Below, piece by piece: positions 8,282-15,413 of a DNA stretch of 60,584 nucleotides (position 1 is the first letter of the stretch; each line of letters begins with the position of its first letter). The stretch is taken from NCBI GenBank assembly GCA_902812445.1, contig CADDZF010000003.1, positions 1 through 60,584 on the forward strand. Reading direction: 5' to 3'. The notes beneath the pieces are model-generated. The model had not been told where the DNA came from and did no database searches. It saw only the letters and a program-made list of their open reading frames with translations. A program made the position numbers and the translations under genes. This DNA comes from Methylococcaceae bacterium. GTDB lineage: Bacteria; Pseudomonadota; Gammaproteobacteria; Methylococcales; Methylococcaceae.

Positions 8282-8698
8282 TCCAATAGTAGCGACAAAG
8301 GTCTCATTCAACGAGCCGTGGCAAGCTCCGATTGAATAGCGCGCCTGCTGCGACCGGCTCGATCCAGCCAGGCAGCACATCATCATCGGCATACCGCCGC
8401 ACATCATCATCATCGGCATGCCGCACTTCATCATCGACATCATCATGTCGCAGCAGTTCTTCATCATTTCCATGCTCATGCCTTCCATCGGCATCATATT
8501 GCAGGTCATGCCGTCGTTGGTCATTTCGCATTTCATCTTGCACATCATCATGGGCATCATGCCCATCGGCATGCCACCCATCATCGGCATTCCCATTCCC
8601 ATGGTGTTCATCATGTTCATGGGCATTCCCATCATGTTCATGGGCATTCCCATCATGTTCATGGGCATCCCAGTATTCATCATTGGCATTGCGTTCAT
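8006..8698 (-). CDS. Met/Cys-rich probable metal-binding protein with a tail antisense to the XRE gene
   Basis: ATG 8698 follows GGAGAG by 7 nt. The first 110 residues contain about 52 Met and 9 Cys, arranged as MPMNMMG repeats, then CKMKCEM, MTCNMMPMEGMSMEMMKNCC, a KCGMPMMMMC stretch and MMMCC. This composition points to Cu(I) or another soft metal, as in methionine-rich copper proteins, but no known fold is visible and there is no signal peptide. After CCLAG the frame continues another ~118 residues that look random and are antisense to the 3' part of the regulator gene, so an ancestral stop near 8360 was probably lost, or the tail is real but unusual. An alternative frame (8304-8729) is His/Asp-rich; I consider it a by-product of the ATG-rich repeat. 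Confidence 0.6.
   Translation of the reverse strand: MNAMPMMNTGMPMNMMGMPMNMMGMPMNMMNTMGMGMPMMGGMPMGMMPMMMCKMKCEMTNDGMTCNMMPMEGMSMEMMKNCCDMMMSMMKCGMPMMMMCGGMPMMMCCLAGSSRSQQARYSIGACHGSLNETFVATIGSIAGFRVDHHQIDPRLGIVWIAVRMRDIRCEEDSIPLGHQVTLVIDGDFDASRRHDQVFRCARGMCIRFLYRLTFHDQLVKFHFPRHVERK
8611..8673. repeat. 21-bp tandem repeat, three copies, inside the Met-rich gene
   Basis: Units 8611-8631 and 8632-8652 are identical (TCATGTTCATGGGCATTCCC plus A). The third, 8653-8673, differs only near its end. Each encodes seven residues of the Met-rich protein (GMPMNMM in the minus-strand frame). Such exact copies suggest recent expansion by slippage and a site of length variation. Confidence 0.9.
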
Positions 8699-8900
8699 TT
8701 GGTTTCTCTCCAGCGTTGATTCGTAACATCAGGTTTGCGTCAAGTACGCAGGGAAAAGCGTACGCGCCTCGACTGTTGATGTCAACTATTTGATATATCT
8801 ATATATTTTTTCTTTTATAGTGGATGGTATAGCTACTATTTGAGATGGTTCGTTCGCTGGTCCACATTCGTGGCGTCAGCTAGCATCCCCGGCGCTACTC
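8699..8900. promoter_or_regulatory. AT-rich upstream region of the Met-rich gene
   Basis: The gap lies upstream of the Met-rich gene and downstream of the sigma-54 activator gene. It includes an AT-rich block at 8785-8840, the partial palindrome GTTGA-TG-TCAAC (8775-8786), and the 11-mer TTCTTTTATAG (8810-8820) shared with the control region of cystathionine beta-synthase. No -24/-12 element is obvious. Promoter placement is uncertain. Confidence 0.3.
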
Positions 8901-9977
8901 TCAAAGAAGCTGGTAACGGATGAGGCGCGCTCTCAGAACGTTACGGCTGATGTTCAGTAGCCTGGCCGTATGGACCTGGTTCCTTTCGCAAAAATTGTAG
9001 GCTGTGCTGATGGTCGTTTTTTCGACGAGGTCATACAGGCTGGGCGGGTTTTTATCGAACAGGTTGCGCAGCGCGCGCTCAAGTTCATCGCTTTCGGGCT
9101 GTGCCGCCGGAGCAACGGCGGATTGCTGCGTTGAAGCGGCTGAAAAGTGCAAATCCTCGGGCCTCAACGTGGCGCCGGGACAGACCAACAGCGCGTAATG
9201 AATGACATTTTCCAGTTCCCGAATATTGCCCGGCCAGGAATATTCCTGCATTCTGCGTTCTGCCTCGGGCGAGATGTGGGCTTCTGCTTGACCGATACGC
9301 TCGGCATAGATCCTGAGGTAATGATGAGCCAGGGGCAGAATATCGCCGGGGCGTTCCCGTAGCGGCGGCAGATAAATGGGCGCGACACTCAGCCGATAGT
9401 AAAGATCTTCACGGAAGCGCCCGGCCTGCACTGCTGCTTTCAGATCGACATTGGTCGCGGCGATCATCCGTACATTGATAGGTATCGATTTGCGCGAGCC
9501 GACTCGCACGACTTCGCGCTCCTGCAGGACGCGCAACAGTTTTACCTGAATACTCGGAGGCAAATCGCCGATCTCGTCGAGAAACAGCGTGCCGCCATGA
9601 GCGGTCTCGAACCAGCCGGCTTTTTCGCTTACCGCGCCGGTGAAAGCGCCGCGTTCATGGCCGAACAGTTCAGTTTCGATTAACGATTCGGATAGTGATG
9701 CGCAGTTGACCGCGACAAATGATCTGTTGCCTCGCTCGCTCAAAGCATGTATGTGGCGTGCGATGAGTTCCTTGCCCGTACCCGTCTCCCCGATGATCAA
9801 AGCCGACGCGGAGCTCGGAGCGATGCGCTCGAGCCTATCCAGCAGCTCTCTTGATTTCGGATCTTCGAAAACCAGCGCGGTCGCCCGTATGGATAAACTG
9901 AACGAGCGCGGTTCGGGAAAAGTCAGCACGGGGCTTTCATAGTAAGTGTCAGGTCGATCGAAAGGCTTGATTGACAT
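8901..9977 (-). CDS. Sigma-54-dependent activator without a sensory domain (PspF-like layout)
   Basis: The 358-residue protein has only about 40 residues before its AAA+ domain. Walker A is GETGTGKE (63-70), the sigma-54 contact loop is GAFTGA (110-115), Walker B is LFLDE (131-135), followed by the [21 protein letters not shown] and [12 protein letters not shown] signatures. A Fis-type DNA-binding helix-turn-helix ends the protein ([16 protein letters not shown]). It should remodel RNA polymerase-sigma54 holoenzyme at -24/-12 promoters. With no receiver, GAF or PAS domain, control probably comes from a partner protein or from expression level, as with PspF. It is the last gene of the minus-strand sulfur run, 36 nt after the EAL-like gene. 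ATG 9977 is preferred to TTG 9983. Confidence 0.85.
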   Translation of the reverse strand: MSIKPFDRPDTYYESPVLTFPEPRSFSLSIRATALVFEDPKSRELLDRLERIAPSSASALIIGETGTGKELIARHIHALSERGNRSFVAVNCASLSESLIETELFGHERGAFTGAVSEKAGWFETAHGGTLFLDEIGDLPPSIQVKLLRVLQEREVVRVGSRKSIPINVRMIAATNVDLKAAVQAGRFREDLYYRLSVAPIYLPPLRERPGDILPLAHHYLRIYAERIGQAEAHISPEAERRMQEYSWPGNIRELENVIHYALLVCPGATLRPEDLHFSAASTQQSAVAPAAQPESDELERALRNLFDKNPPSLYDLVEKTTISTAYNFCERNQVHTARLLNISRNVLRARLIRYQLL

Positions 9978-10013
9978 TGCCAACTCGGGTCGCTAAACGC
10001 TGAGCCTGGGGAT

Positions 10014-10943
10014 TTAAGCCGGATTCGGCGCGGTATCCGTCTGGATGTCAGCCCGCAGCGCTTTTTCCAAAAAGCAGTCGGCTGACAGGCGTTTGTTGGC
10101 TGACAGGCGTTTGTCAACCGGGTTGGACAGACCATAGCGGGTGTCATAATAGGCGCCCATTACCAGATCGATTCCCGCGTCCCCGGCGGCAGCGGCCTGG
10201 GCTCTGGTTTCAATGCGCTCCTGCAGCACCTGTCCGCCGAGCTCGTGAGCCACCGAAACCAGCGACTTGATGCGCTCCTGGCTAAAGCCATCGGGAGCAT
10301 GCTCCTGCGTGTTCAGGAAAGAGGCATCCAGCCTCACGAAGTTCGGCAGCACCTGGCGCAACAGATCGGGGTGGCGCGAGCCGTTGCCGCTAGCCAGCTT
10401 GAGGGCGATGCCATAACCGCGTTCGCGGTAATTGGTCAAGCCTTCGATCAACACGCTGTTGTAGCCATGACTGTAACCAGGACTGGTCTCGATGGTGATG
10501 ATCACGCGCTGGGGCGTCAAGCCGCAGCGGAAAAGCACTTCTTCGAAATACGCGCCGTGGTTGCGTTTGACATTCAGCACGTGGCGCGGATGCACATAAA
10601 GGAAGAGCAGACCTTCTTCATGCGCGTTCGGTAGATAATTCAGCATGTGGATGGTGCGGCAGAGGCGATCGAGGTCGATCACCGAGCTCCCTTCCGCCGA
10701 AGCAAACAGATCCAGGGCTTCATAGAGATTGTTATCGTCTATGTACGCCCTGAGGCAGGCGTCGTGGCCCACGATTCTATCGGGCGATGCGGTGAGGCGA
10801 ACACGATGAAAGAGGCTGCTGAGAATGATATCGCCATAGCGGCCTTCTACTCTGTTGTCTTGCAGCGAAAGCGGCGGCTGAGCGAGCCCCCTTTCTTTGC
10901 AGATACGTTCGTTGAAATAGGCGACAAGTTGCTGTAAGGGCAT
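10014..10943 (-). CDS. Degenerate EAL-domain protein, probably non-catalytic
   Basis: The 309-residue protein aligns with EAL c-di-GMP phosphodiesterases in outline but has lost key residues. The EAL signature is DAC (GHDACLRAY), the region normally ITE reads TIETSPG, the metal-binding DDFG is replaced by KLASGNG, and the KID lysine is Arg (VRLDASF). ERIETRAQ matches the late EGVE-x-AQ motif. Loss of the acidic pair predicts no hydrolysis; it could bind c-di-GMP or proteins instead. The start ATG 10943 has AAGGA upstream. Near the C-terminus a duplicated 18-bp segment repeats RLSANK/RLSAD. It lies between the glutamine-amidotransferase-like gene and the sigma-54 activator, and could be the missing sensor or partner for that activator (inference). 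Confidence 0.75.
   Translation of the reverse strand: MPLQQLVAYFNERICKERGLAQPPLSLQDNRVEGRYGDIILSSLFHRVRLTASPDRIVGHDACLRAYIDDNNLYEALDLFASAEGSSVIDLDRLCRTIHMLNYLPNAHEEGLLFLYVHPRHVLNVKRNHGAYFEEVLFRCGLTPQRVIITIETSPGYSHGYNSVLIEGLTNYRERGYGIALKLASGNGSRHPDLLRQVLPNFVRLDASFLNTQEHAPDGFSQERIKSLVSVAHELGGQVLQERIETRAQAAAAGDAGIDLVMGAYYDTRYGLSNPVDKRLSANKRLSADCFLEKALRADIQTDTAPNPA
10080..10116. repeat. Short tandem duplication in the EAL-like gene
   Basis: GCTGACAGGCGTTTGT occurs twice in direct order, 18 bp apart, giving the repeated RLSA-containing hexapeptide near the C-terminus of the EAL-like protein. It keeps the frame and looks like recent slippage in a tolerant tail. Confidence 0.8.
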
Positions 10944-10965
10944 GATCGATTCCTTTAATATTAAT

Positions 10966-11592
10966 TTAATGAAGTACGGATGGCGGCTTGAAAGCTTGTT
11001 CAGGCCGGTTTGAATTCGCTTTAGCTTTCAGCCCGAACCTGGCCGCGTCGAACCAACGGATATTGCTCAGCCACAAGCCTTCTCGCTCCACGCCGTATTC
11101 CCGGTTGAAAACTAGTGTCGAGCGTGTCTCGCCATCCATAAATATCAGCTTGTTTTGGGCGCCGAGCCATTCCTGCAGGGCCGATCTGAAAAAATCGTCG
11201 TGGAGTCGCTCAGGCCGTTCGTTGAGCAGCGGCTTAAAATAATCGTGCACCAAGTGCCAGGTATCCGAGCGCGCCTCAAGGCGGCGGCAAATCGGCAGCG
11301 TGCCGTTGTGCGCCATGTAAAGACGCCTGTTGATCCTGAAGGGATGCGTGTTGTCATCGTCGACGACGCCTTCGGTACGCTTACGCAGGTGTATTACGCA
11401 CTCCTCGTCCTCATAATCTTTATAAGCGCGCAGCAGATCGGCGAAACGGGTTCGGCTACATTTGTTCACGCGTATGCCGCCGGCTCCATCAAAGGCCATG
11501 ATGCCGAATCCGTCGGGGTTATAGTGGGCAGCGGACCGCAGCAAGTTCTTTGGCGCCGCTACGCCTTTCGGCTTATGGATGATTAGACACAT
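10966..11592 (-). CDS. Class II glutamine amidotransferase-like Ntn-hydrolase
   Basis: Starting at ATG 11592 (GGAGCACCC just before it) the protein begins MCLIIHKP, putting a Cys at position 2, the nucleophile place of N-terminal-nucleophile glutamine amidotransferases after Met removal. Further family marks are NPDGFGIMAFD, IHLRKRTEG (the Arg that binds the glutamine carboxylate is expected in such a stretch), THPFRINRRLYMAHNGTLP and LNER. The length of 208 residues fits a stand-alone glutaminase domain with no synthase domain. Such YafJ-type proteins have unknown acceptors. It sits 74 nt downstream of the Mop-like gene and 22 nt upstream of the EAL-like gene in the same direction. An in-frame upstream start (11643) would remove Cys from the N-terminus and is unlikely. 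Confidence 0.75.
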   Translation of the reverse strand: MCLIIHKPKGVAAPKNLLRSAAHYNPDGFGIMAFDGAGGIRVNKCSRTRFADLLRAYKDYEDEECVIHLRKRTEGVVDDDNTHPFRINRRLYMAHNGTLPICRRLEARSDTWHLVHDYFKPLLNERPERLHDDFFRSALQEWLGAQNKLIFMDGETRSTLVFNREYGVEREGLWLSNIRWFDAARFGLKAKANSNRPEQAFKPPSVLH

Positions 11593-11666
11593 GGGTGCTC
11601 CGCAAGCTCTAACGAAGGTAATCGGCACAGTGCCGCCGGCCAAAGCCGGCGACCTGCTTCAACGAC

Positions 11667-11882
11667 TTAAAGTTTAGCGATCGAGACTTCGGTAGCCTTG
11701 ACCACCGCCAGGACGTCCGAGCCCACGTGAAGATCCAAATCACCCACGGAGCTGCTGGTGATGACCGACGATACGATGCCGGCCGGCGTCTCGACATCGA
11801 CTTCCGAGACGACAGGTCCGTTGACGATGTTCTTAACCTTACCTCTGAACTGGTTTTTTGCATTGATGGCTTGAATCGACAT
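11667..11882 (-). CDS. Mop-type TOBE-domain molybdate/oxyanion-binding protein
   Basis: The 71-residue protein is a single TOBE/Mop domain (SIQAINAKNQFRGKVKNIVNGPVVSEV, IVSSVITSSSV, DLDLHVGSDVLAVVKATEVSIAKL), the size of molybdenum-pterin-binding or molbindin proteins that oligomerise to store or sense molybdate or tungstate. GAGGTAACCACC provides the ribosome site before ATG 11882. It lies between the sulfate-binding protein and the amidotransferase-like gene. Because sulfate and molybdate are chemically similar, a role in discriminating or buffering oxyanions near a sulfate uptake gene is plausible but unproven. Confidence 0.85.
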   Translation of the reverse strand: MSIQAINAKNQFRGKVKNIVNGPVVSEVDVETPAGIVSSVITSSSVGDLDLHVGSDVLAVVKATEVSIAKL

Positions 11883-11915
11883 GGTGGTTACCTCGTAATG
11901 TTGAGTTTGTTATCC

Positions 11916-11943
11916 CGATTGTTCAGCCGACCTGAAACAATCG
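11916..11943. promoter_or_regulatory. Hairpin in the Mop leader
   Basis: An 11-bp inverted repeat with one bulged base (arms CGATTGTTCAG at 11916-11926 and CTGAAACAATCG at 11932-11943, loop about 5 nt) lies 34-61 nt upstream of the mop start. On the plus strand it is followed by CGTTTT; in the mop transcript no T-run follows, so it is not a clear terminator for that direction. It could be an attenuator, an RNA-processing site or an operator between the sulfate-binding gene and mop. Confidence 0.5.
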
Positions 11944-12070
11944 TTTTCCCCGCCCTTCGCGTCCTCCACTGCAACTCGGCCAGGAAACTAGAGTGGCAGG
12001 CTTGATCCTTTCCCGGCCTGCCGGCGGGATTCGCCTCCCGTCCTCCCTGACGAGGGGCGTATTCCTGAAA

Positions 12071-13087
12071 TCAGCGGCCCGGCGTATAAATCTTGTCGAA
12101 CACGCCACCGTCGGCGAAGTGCTTCTCCTGGGCTTCCTTCCAGCCGCCAAACAGCGCATCGACGGTGAACAGTTCCAGGTTGGCGAACTGCTTGCCGTAT
12201 TTGGCCAAAACTTCTGCATCGCGCGGACGATAGTGGTGTTTCGCTGCCAGTTCCTGCGCTTCCTTGCTATAGAGGTATTTCAGGTATTCCGTAGCCACCT
12301 TCTCCGTACCGTGCCGTTTCACGACCTTGTCGACGACCGTGACCGGGGGTTCGGCCAGGATGCTTACGGATGGTGTGACGATTTGGAATTTTTCATTGCC
12401 GCCATATTCCTTGAGTATCAGAAAGCCCTCGTTTTCCCAGGTGAGCAGAACATCCCCGATCTCACGCTCGGCAAAGGAAACACTCGCTCCGCGCGCGCCG
12501 GTATCGAGGACGGCCGTATTTTTGTACAGCTTGCCGACGAACTCCTGGGCTTTTTCCTCGCTGCCGTATTTTTTCAGCGCGTAGCCCCACGCCGCCAGAT
12601 AAACCCAGCGGGCGCCCCCCGAGGTTTTCGGGTTTGGCGTGACGATGGAAACGCCGTTCTTGACCACGTCGTCCCAGTCCTTGATGTTTTTCGGATTGCC
12701 GGCGCGAACTAGAAAGACGATGGTGGATGTGTAAGGCGAACTGTTCTGCGGCAGGCGGCCTTGCCAGCTTTTCGGAACCAGCTTGGCCTTATCGTAGAGT
12801 TGATCGACATCGTAGGCAAGGGCCAGCGTGACGACGTCGCCCTCGAGCCCATCGACCACGGCGCGCGCCTGTTTGCCGCTGCCGCCGTGAGATTGCTGGA
12901 TTGTCACGTCCTCGCCGGTCTTGCTCTTCCAGTACTTGGCGAACAGCGCGTTGTAGTCTTGATAGAGCTCGCGCGTCGGATCGTAGGAAACGTTAAGCAG
13001 AGTGACCTCGGCTTTGGCGCTGTCGGGCTGCAATGCAATCAAGATCATCAGCGTCGTGAACAGGGCTGTCGATTTCAAGAAAGACAT
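12071..13087 (-). CDS. Sulfate/thiosulfate ABC transporter periplasmic binding protein
   Basis: The 338-residue protein is Sbp/CysP-like. A signal peptide ends near DSAKA (about residue 26), and the mature protein starts [19 protein letters not shown], the family hallmark. Other marks are [13 protein letters not shown] (sulfate-contact loop), [36 protein letters not shown] and [16 protein letters not shown]. It should deliver sulfate or thiosulfate to CysTWA-type membrane components, none of which is in this window. AAGGAG precedes ATG 13087. It follows the porin gene after about 39 nt, so a pore plus binding-protein route across the outer membrane and periplasm is suggested. The exact substrate (sulfate, thiosulfate, another oxyanion) is not settled by sequence. 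Confidence 0.9.
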   Translation of the reverse strand: MSFLKSTALFTTLMILIALQPDSAKAEVTLLNVSYDPTRELYQDYNALFAKYWKSKTGEDVTIQQSHGGSGKQARAVVDGLEGDVVTLALAYDVDQLYDKAKLVPKSWQGRLPQNSSPYTSTIVFLVRAGNPKNIKDWDDVVKNGVSIVTPNPKTSGGARWVYLAAWGYALKKYGSEEKAQEFVGKLYKNTAVLDTGARGASVSFAEREIGDVLLTWENEGFLILKEYGGNEKFQIVTPSVSILAEPPVTVVDKVVKRHGTEKVATEYLKYLYSKEAQELAAKHHYRPRDAEVLAKYGKQFANLELFTVDALFGGWKEAQEKHFADGGVFDKIYTPGR

Positions 13088-13126
13088 AGGTGTTTTAACT
13101 CCTTAAAGTCAAAGTGCTGAATTTCA

Positions 13127-14791
13127 TTAAAACGCATATTGGAAACGGGTGAAAAATACCTTCTCCGTTTCGCGGTCGGCCAGTTGATTGGTGCCAGTGC
13201 CGGCTTTCCCGCCTTCAAAGTAAGTCTGTTCGTAATCTGCCATGAGCTTGATGTTGGCGTTGAGATACCAATTCAGCCCCACGGCCCACGAGGTCGCCCT
13301 GCTGATGGAGGTTTGCGGGTTCGCCAGGAAGAACGGGCTTTGCGCCGTTGCGTAATTTCTGAAGGTGTCGTCATCGATATCGAGTTCGCTCCAGCGCGCG
13401 GCAAGCTGGAACGCGCCCCAGGTGCTAGCAAAAGGATTGAAAGCGTGCGGCGGCCGGACGCCCTGAAACGTGTTGTCCTCGCCGGTCAACACGTAGGACG
13501 CGGCGATCTGCCAGGCAGTATTGTCCTGGCGTACGGACACATCGTTGCGGACATGGGTGACGTTGCCGATCCTGCGGGTTCTTGTGCCATGCAGTCCCTG
13601 CGAGGAAAGCACCCATTCGCCCAAAAGCCCGTAAGGCCCCCAGTACCAGTAAGCCTGTGGGTAAAGGCGGTAATGATCACCGGATGAGGTGACGCTGCTG
13701 ACATTGGTGATCACATTGGCGCCGCGCACGGTGTTGGCGCTCGTGGCATTGGCATAACTGAGGACCGCGTTTTGGCCCGGACTGGTCAGGTTGGCTAGCT
13801 GATTTTCGAAAGGCTGGCCCCAACTGCCGGCGACGCCGACGCCAAGGCCTTCCAGCACCGATACGCCGGAGTGCTGAAACGGATGAGCGAAGACGCGACC
13901 CTCGAATTCCTTGTCGTCGTCTCGATCGGTGTCGGCATTCTGCACCGCCTGGTTATCCGTGGTCCCGTTGAAGACTCCAAGATGGTAGGTGATGACGTCG
14001 TTGAAATTGTGCAGGCCCCCATACTGCGCTGTAGATCCGAGCCGTGAAATGTTGCCGTGCAACACGACGCCCAAATCCCGGTTGGGTGCGAGCTGGGTCG
14101 GATAAGCCCGCTCGGCAAACAACAGGGCCGTCGCGCTCTGCAGGCGCTCGAGGCTGATCGGCGCTTTCTGTTTGCCCGCGGCCAAGCTGGCGAAGGGAAA
14201 GTAGTGCAGGTCGACATAGCCGTCGAATAGTCTAGCCTGCCCCCCACCGAAGTCCGGTGCGAAGCGGAAATCGACGTGTTTGAATAAAGTGCCGTCCAGT
14301 AATAGCCGTGCGCGGCGCAAAGTGAATTTGTCGGGGATATTGGTGCGGTTCTGCGGCGTGGTGCCTTGTGTGGAATCATCCATGAAAAAATTCCCATCGG
14401 CCTGCACAAAGCCGCGTATTCTGAGATTATGTCCACCATCCGGCGAGGAAATTTTGACGCCAGACGAGCCTGCTTCAATCTTGGGGGTCTTTTTCGCGTT
14501 TTCCGCGGCTACCTCCTGCTCGACCTCCCGCTTTCTTTCCAGTATCCTGACCTTCTGGTCGAGCGCCTTGACGGTTCGCTCGTCCGCCGCCGGCTGGGCT
14601 GCTGCCTCTGCAGAGGGCGCTGCGATGATGTTGCGGTTGCCTCGCTCGGCGACTTCAAGCCTCCGCTCCAGCTCTCGTAGACGCCGTTCCATGGCCTCGA
14701 ATTTCTTTTCGTCGAGCGCTGCAAGGGCAGGATCGGCTCCCAGAACACTATTGACCGTCAGCACCAGGACCCACATACGGGGATGTTTCAT
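13127..14791 (-). CDS. OprO/OprP-type anion-selective outer-membrane porin
   Basis: The 554-residue product has a signal peptide (VLVLTVNSVLG to ALA), a coiled-coil-like N-terminal stretch (EKKFEAMERRLRELERRLEVAE, ALDQKVRILERKREVEQ) and then a phosphate-selective porin O/P barrel (NLRIRGFVQADGNFF, FTLRRARLLLDG, VDFRFAPDFG, DGYVDLHYF, AGKQKAPISLERLQSA). It ends in FTRFQYAF, with the terminal Phe recognised by BAM. The coiled coil probably trimerises or tethers to peptidoglycan. AAGGAG lies upstream of ATG 14791; the TTG three bases upstream is less likely. Its place between yezD and the sulfate-binding protein suggests it passes sulfate or organosulfonates rather than phosphate, an inference from context. 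Confidence 0.85.
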   Translation of the reverse strand: MKHPRMWVLVLTVNSVLGADPALAALDEKKFEAMERRLRELERRLEVAERGNRNIIAAPSAEAAAQPAADERTVKALDQKVRILERKREVEQEVAAENAKKTPKIEAGSSGVKISSPDGGHNLRIRGFVQADGNFFMDDSTQGTTPQNRTNIPDKFTLRRARLLLDGTLFKHVDFRFAPDFGGGQARLFDGYVDLHYFPFASLAAGKQKAPISLERLQSATALLFAERAYPTQLAPNRDLGVVLHGNISRLGSTAQYGGLHNFNDVITYHLGVFNGTTDNQAVQNADTDRDDDKEFEGRVFAHPFQHSGVSVLEGLGVGVAGSWGQPFENQLANLTSPGQNAVLSYANATSANTVRGANVITNVSSVTSSGDHYRLYPQAYWYWGPYGLLGEWVLSSQGLHGTRTRRIGNVTHVRNDVSVRQDNTAWQIAASYVLTGEDNTFQGVRPPHAFNPFASTWGAFQLAARWSELDIDDDTFRNYATAQSPFFLANPQTSISRATSWAVGLNWYLNANIKLMADYEQTYFEGGKAGTGTNQLADRETEKVFFTRFQYAF

Positions 14792-14881
14792 CAATGTTCT
14801 CCTTATTTCAGAGAACTTCCGGCGGTCCGGTCAGTCTGCTTACGCTAAGATTCTTATTGCCTCCGGATGACCGGTTGGCCT

Positions 14882-14915
14882 GGATAGGTGTTATCACTAT
14901 CCGCCCAAAGGCGGG
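14882..14915. promoter_or_regulatory. Two adjacent hairpins in the porin leader
   Basis: Between yezD and the porin lie two neighbouring inverted repeats: GGATAG(G)TG / CACTATCC around TTAT (14882-14902) and CCGCC / GGCGG around a short A-rich loop (14901-14914). They share bases, so only one can form at a time, the layout of an attenuator. No clear T-run follows on the minus strand. They may alternatively mark mRNA processing that sets different yezD and porin levels. Confidence 0.4.
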
Positions 14916-14998
14916 CCTTGGACCTATCAATTGCGCACAACGCAGAAGAACTGCCCGATTTGTGCTGCGGGCACGGCGATTCTAGGAAGCTCGCAGGT

Positions 14999-15193
14999 TC
15001 AATCACTTCTGGTCTTGTGGGATACTTCTAGGCGCAGTTTCTCTTTGCGCTCGATTTGCACGATGCGTCCGTCATGCACCGTAATTTCCACCGCGCCGTA
15101 GCGTATGCCCTCTAGCGCATGGAAAATTCTCCGGGCAAGCTGCGCAGGAGGAAAGTCTTTAGTATCATCGGACGAAGTATCATGAGCAGCCAT
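14999..15193 (-). CDS. YezD-family (DUF2292) small protein
   Basis: The 64-residue protein matches the YezD/DUF2292 pattern: a short central block reading ARRIFHALEGIRYGAVEITVHDGRIVQIERKEKLRL. Members are small, of unknown biochemical role, and recur next to sulfate uptake and assimilation genes; in Bacillus yezD is linked to sulfur control. AAGGAAATCC precedes ATG 15193. As first gene of the minus-strand run it supports reading the following porin and sulfate-binding protein as sulfur acquisition genes. Confidence 0.8.
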   Translation of the reverse strand: MAAHDTSSDDTKDFPPAQLARRIFHALEGIRYGAVEITVHDGRIVQIERKEKLRLEVSHKTRSD

Positions 15194-15233
15194 TGGATTT
15201 CCTTACGTTGTGTGCGAGAAAGTTGCAAACCCA

Positions 15234-15249
15234 TGCGATCTACATCCCA
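15234..15249 (-). promoter_or_regulatory. Possible sigma-54 -24/-12 promoter for the yezD-led run
   Basis: On the minus strand the sequence TGGGATGTAGATCGCA has GG and GC exactly ten bases apart and matches TGG-A at -24 and T-GCA at -12. It lies about 41-56 nt upstream of the yezD start. The sigma-54 activator at the end of this run would be the natural partner. The match is imperfect, and one such hit in 200 nt could be chance. Confidence 0.3.
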
Positions 15250-15413
15250 AGCGTGATGAGAACTTTAGCAAGGGACGCGTTGTAACAAAAAAGAATTATT
15301 TGATAATTATTTATAACCTTTAATTATAAATCGCCATTTTCTATCATGGCGGGTAAAGTCGGGACAGTTTTTCCGGTGCTTTCCACCTTTCAGCGGATTT
15401 GTACGAACTTTCT

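Noticed and set aside
8418-8726. Hydrophobic plus-strand frame antisense to the Met-rich gene
   Set aside because: The complement of Met/His-rich codons naturally gives Ile/Met/Phe stretches. No ribosome site or family is seen.
8304-8729. His/Asp-rich alternative frame (AHEHDGN repeats) overlapping the Met-rich gene
   Set aside because: The ATG-rich 21-bp repeat makes all frames open. The Met-rich frame has the ribosome site and the Cys motifs, so this is judged a by-product.
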